The notes under the pieces were generated by a model. That model saw nothing but the letters and a program-made list of their open reading frames with translations, was not told where the DNA came from and ran no database searches. DNA of 64,000 nt from Malaciobacter pacificus. Lineage in GTDB: Bacteria > Campylobacterota > Campylobacteria > Campylobacterales > Arcobacteraceae. The stretch lies in assembly GCF_004214795.1 (NCBI RefSeq), contig NZ_CP035928.1, positions 2,418,001 through 2,482,000 of the forward strand, given 5' to 3'. Shown here piece after piece: positions 62,688-64,000 of the stretch (positions are counted from its first letter, which is position 1; each line of letters opens with the position of its first letter). The position numbers and the translations under genes were made by a program.

Positions 62688-63372
62688 TATCAGCCTTACT
62701 TTTCATTAATTCATTTGCGATAATAAAATCTAATTTTTCATCAATATCAATAGAAACATCATTTTCCATAATATAAGCAAATATATTTTCTTTTAGAAAA
62801 AAGCCTTTATTTTCTAAAAACTTTGAAGTATTACAAATATAAATAGCTCCATTTAATCTAAAATAATTGGGTAAATCTTGACTTCTTTTATTTAAAACCT
62901 CATCACTTAAAAAACTAATCATACTTAAATCATCATCTAAAGTATTAGACCATAAAGGAGAGTGTTCCATCTTACAAACACTAATAACAGCATCAGCATT
63001 CTTTTTTTCTAATAATTTAATTGCTTCATCTATATGTTTTTCATTTCTAAGTGGACTTGTAGGCTGAAGTAACACTACATATTCATACTCTTTCATATTT
63101 TCAATTGTGTGTTTTAAAGTGTCAAAAGTAGTTGCAGTATCACTTGCAAATTCTTGTGGTCTTTTTATAGTTTTTGCATTTGATTCTTTTGCAATTTCTA
63201 ATATCTCTTCATCATCACTACTTACTACAACATCAGATATATACTTACTTTTTAAACCAGCCTCAATACTCCATACAATCAAAGGTTTGCCACTTAAATC
63301 TAAAACATTTTTTCTAGGTAGTCTTTTACTCCCACCTCGAGCAGGAATAATTGCTAAAAATTTATTTCTCAC
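62680..63372 (-). CDS. ptmB: CMP-nonulosonate (legionaminate-type) cytidylyltransferase
   Basis: The protein of about 230 residues has FLAIIPARGGSKRLPRKNVLDLSGKPLIVWSIE at its start, VVSSDDEEIL, and VVLLQPTSPLRNEKHIDEAI, the hallmarks of the NeuA/PseF/PtmB family. It activates a nonulosonic acid with CTP. Beside a PtmE-like nucleotidyltransferase it is most likely CMP-legionaminate synthetase; pseudaminate is the alternative. I start at GTG 63372, six bases after AGGA, in place of a start 14 codons upstream, which would overlap the preceding gene by 53 bases. Confidence 0.88.
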   Translation of the reverse strand: MRNKFLAIIPARGGSKRLPRKNVLDLSGKPLIVWSIEAGLKSKYISDVVVSSDDEEILEIAKESNAKTIKRPQEFASDTATTFDTLKHTIENMKEYEYVVLLQPTSPLRNEKHIDEAIKLLEKKNADAVISVCKMEHSPLWSNTLDDDLSMISFLSDEVLNKRSQDLPNYFRLNGAIYICNTSKFLENKGFFLKENIFAYIMENDVSIDIDEKLDFIIANELMKSKADND

Positions 63373-64000
63373 TAAATATCCTAAAGTATTCACTTTGAGC
63401 TTGTTCAAAATCACTCATTCTTCCGATATCTAACCAATATTCATGAATAGGAAATGATGAAACCTTTTTTTGTTTTTCGATTAAAATATTAAAAAGTGTA
63501 GGCATATCAAAAAATTCATTTTCAGGAATATCATTAAATACACTCGGAGATAAAACATAAATACCTGCATTTACAAAAAACTTCTGAATAGGTTTTTCTA
63601 CAATAGATGTAATATCACTGTCTTTCGTTTGAATAACTCCATATGGAACTTGATACTCATACTCTCTAACACACATTGTTGCAGTTGAATTTCCAAATGA
63701 GTGAAAATCTAAAAGATGAGAGAAGTTAACATCAGTTAAAAGGTCTCCATTCATGACAAAAAATGGCTCATGTGGATTTTCTTTTAGTAAACTAAGTGCT
63801 CCAGCTGTTCCAAGTCTTTTATTCTCTTCAACATAATCAATATTAACCCCAAAATCACTTCCATCACCAAAGTAATCTTTAATCATATCACCCTTGTAAT
63901 TTAAACTTATAGTAATATTTACAAACCCATGTTCTGCAAAATTTCTTATAATTGTTTCTAGTATCGGTTTATTCCCTACTTTTAATAAAGGTTTTGGAAT
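63362..64000 (-). CDS. ptmE: PtmE-like sugar-1-phosphate nucleotidyltransferase (5' end outside window)
   Basis: Coding continues to the window edge, starting here IPKPLLKVGNKPILETIIRN. The nucleotidyltransferase core shows RLGTAGALSLL, FFVMNGDLLTDVNF, GVIQTKDSDITSIVEKP, VNAGIYVLSP and YWLDIGRMSDFEQAQSEY. In Campylobacter PtmE is the glucosamine-1-phosphate guanylyltransferase that starts the legionaminic acid pathway and carries N-terminal CBS domains, which would lie outside this window. Without them I cannot separate it from other hexose-1-phosphate nucleotidyltransferases. It overlaps ptmB by 11 bases. Confidence 0.82.
   Translation of the reverse strand: MPKPLLKVGNKPILETIIRNFAEHGFVNITISLNYKGDMIKDYFGDGSDFGVNIDYVEENKRLGTAGALSLLKENPHEPFFVMNGDLLTDVNFSHLLDFHSFGNSTATMCVREYEYQVPYGVIQTKDSDITSIVEKPIQKFFVNAGIYVLSPSVFNDIPENEFFDMPTLFNILIEKQKKVSSFPIHEYWLDIGRMSDFEQAQSEYFRIFSEK

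Noticed and set aside
1-64000. Phase-variable homopolymer tracts, CRISPR arrays, prophage or integron
   Set aside because: No long G/C homopolymer tract, no regularly spaced repeats and no phage or integrase genes were seen; the many A/T runs are expected from base composition.

Overview
The window comes from a strongly AT-rich member of the Campylobacterota, most likely an Arcobacter-group (Arcobacteraceae) species. This rests on the gene content seen here: an htrA-cprR-cprS-like locus, PilJ- and Cache-type sensor kinases with the HQWRQPL phosphoacceptor motif, two short flagellins beside DUF115 (Maf) and CMP-nonulosonate genes, a TAXI-type TRAP transporter, and an archaeal-type CobT. No rRNA gene is present, so the species cannot be fixed. 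No gene-free stretch exceeds about 300 bases; there is no CRISPR array, prophage or integron.

Layout. 1-1974: end of an Mla-type lipid-transport operon (ATPase, MCE protein, lipoprotein). 1971-5246: a rearranged zone with a Bcr/CflA-RND chimera, an intact LpxR-like lipid A deacylase, a patatin stump and an insertion sequence (IS). 5249-9171: diguanylate cyclase, SelO, a small cytochrome c with no ATG/GTG/TTG start, and a cold-shock protein. 9311-9700: tRNA-Cys, tRNA-Ser and tRNA-Leu behind one consensus promoter. 9802-14944: ilvD, then htrA with its two-component pair, whose regulator also seems to start at ATA. 14947-26356: cobinamide-salvage and nucleotide-loop assembly genes in two minus-strand operons, separated by a PilJ sensor kinase split by a recently inserted IS. 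26409-31797: DsbD, thioredoxin, rhodanese, and an operon of an aspartoacylase-like enzyme, RimK and a RimB-like protease. 31859-36160: GGDEF/EAL protein, Psd, and small Cys-rich and membrane proteins. 36171-39586: hrcA-grpE-dnaK behind a CIRCE operator. 39773-46241: TAXI-TRAP transporter and a two-component system. 46251-55598: housekeeping run (truA, lptF/G-like, prepilin peptidase, uppS, coaBC, glmU), a large ankyrin protein and a Suv3-like helicase. 55666-64000: trmA, two nearly identical flagellins, two Maf proteins, a CMP-sugar synthetase and a partial nucleotidyltransferase, i.e. a flagellin glycosylation locus.

How the parts work together. The cob genes cover late cobalamin assembly and salvage (CobQ, CbiB, PLP decarboxylase, CobU, CobS, CobT) but no corrin-ring gene is present. 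HtrA beside a CprRS-like pair matches the Campylobacter envelope-stress locus. The flagellins and the sugar activation and transfer genes converge on a shared terminator.

The observations most worth checking are two genes with ATA in the start position exactly six bases after AGGA, the MFS-RND gene chimera, the sensor kinase whose frame is restored on paper by removing the IS plus one 7-bp target repeat, the structured leader of the second flagellin, and a TrmA carrying RlmD-like iron-sulfur cysteines. I found no clearly new multi-gene defence or metabolic system.
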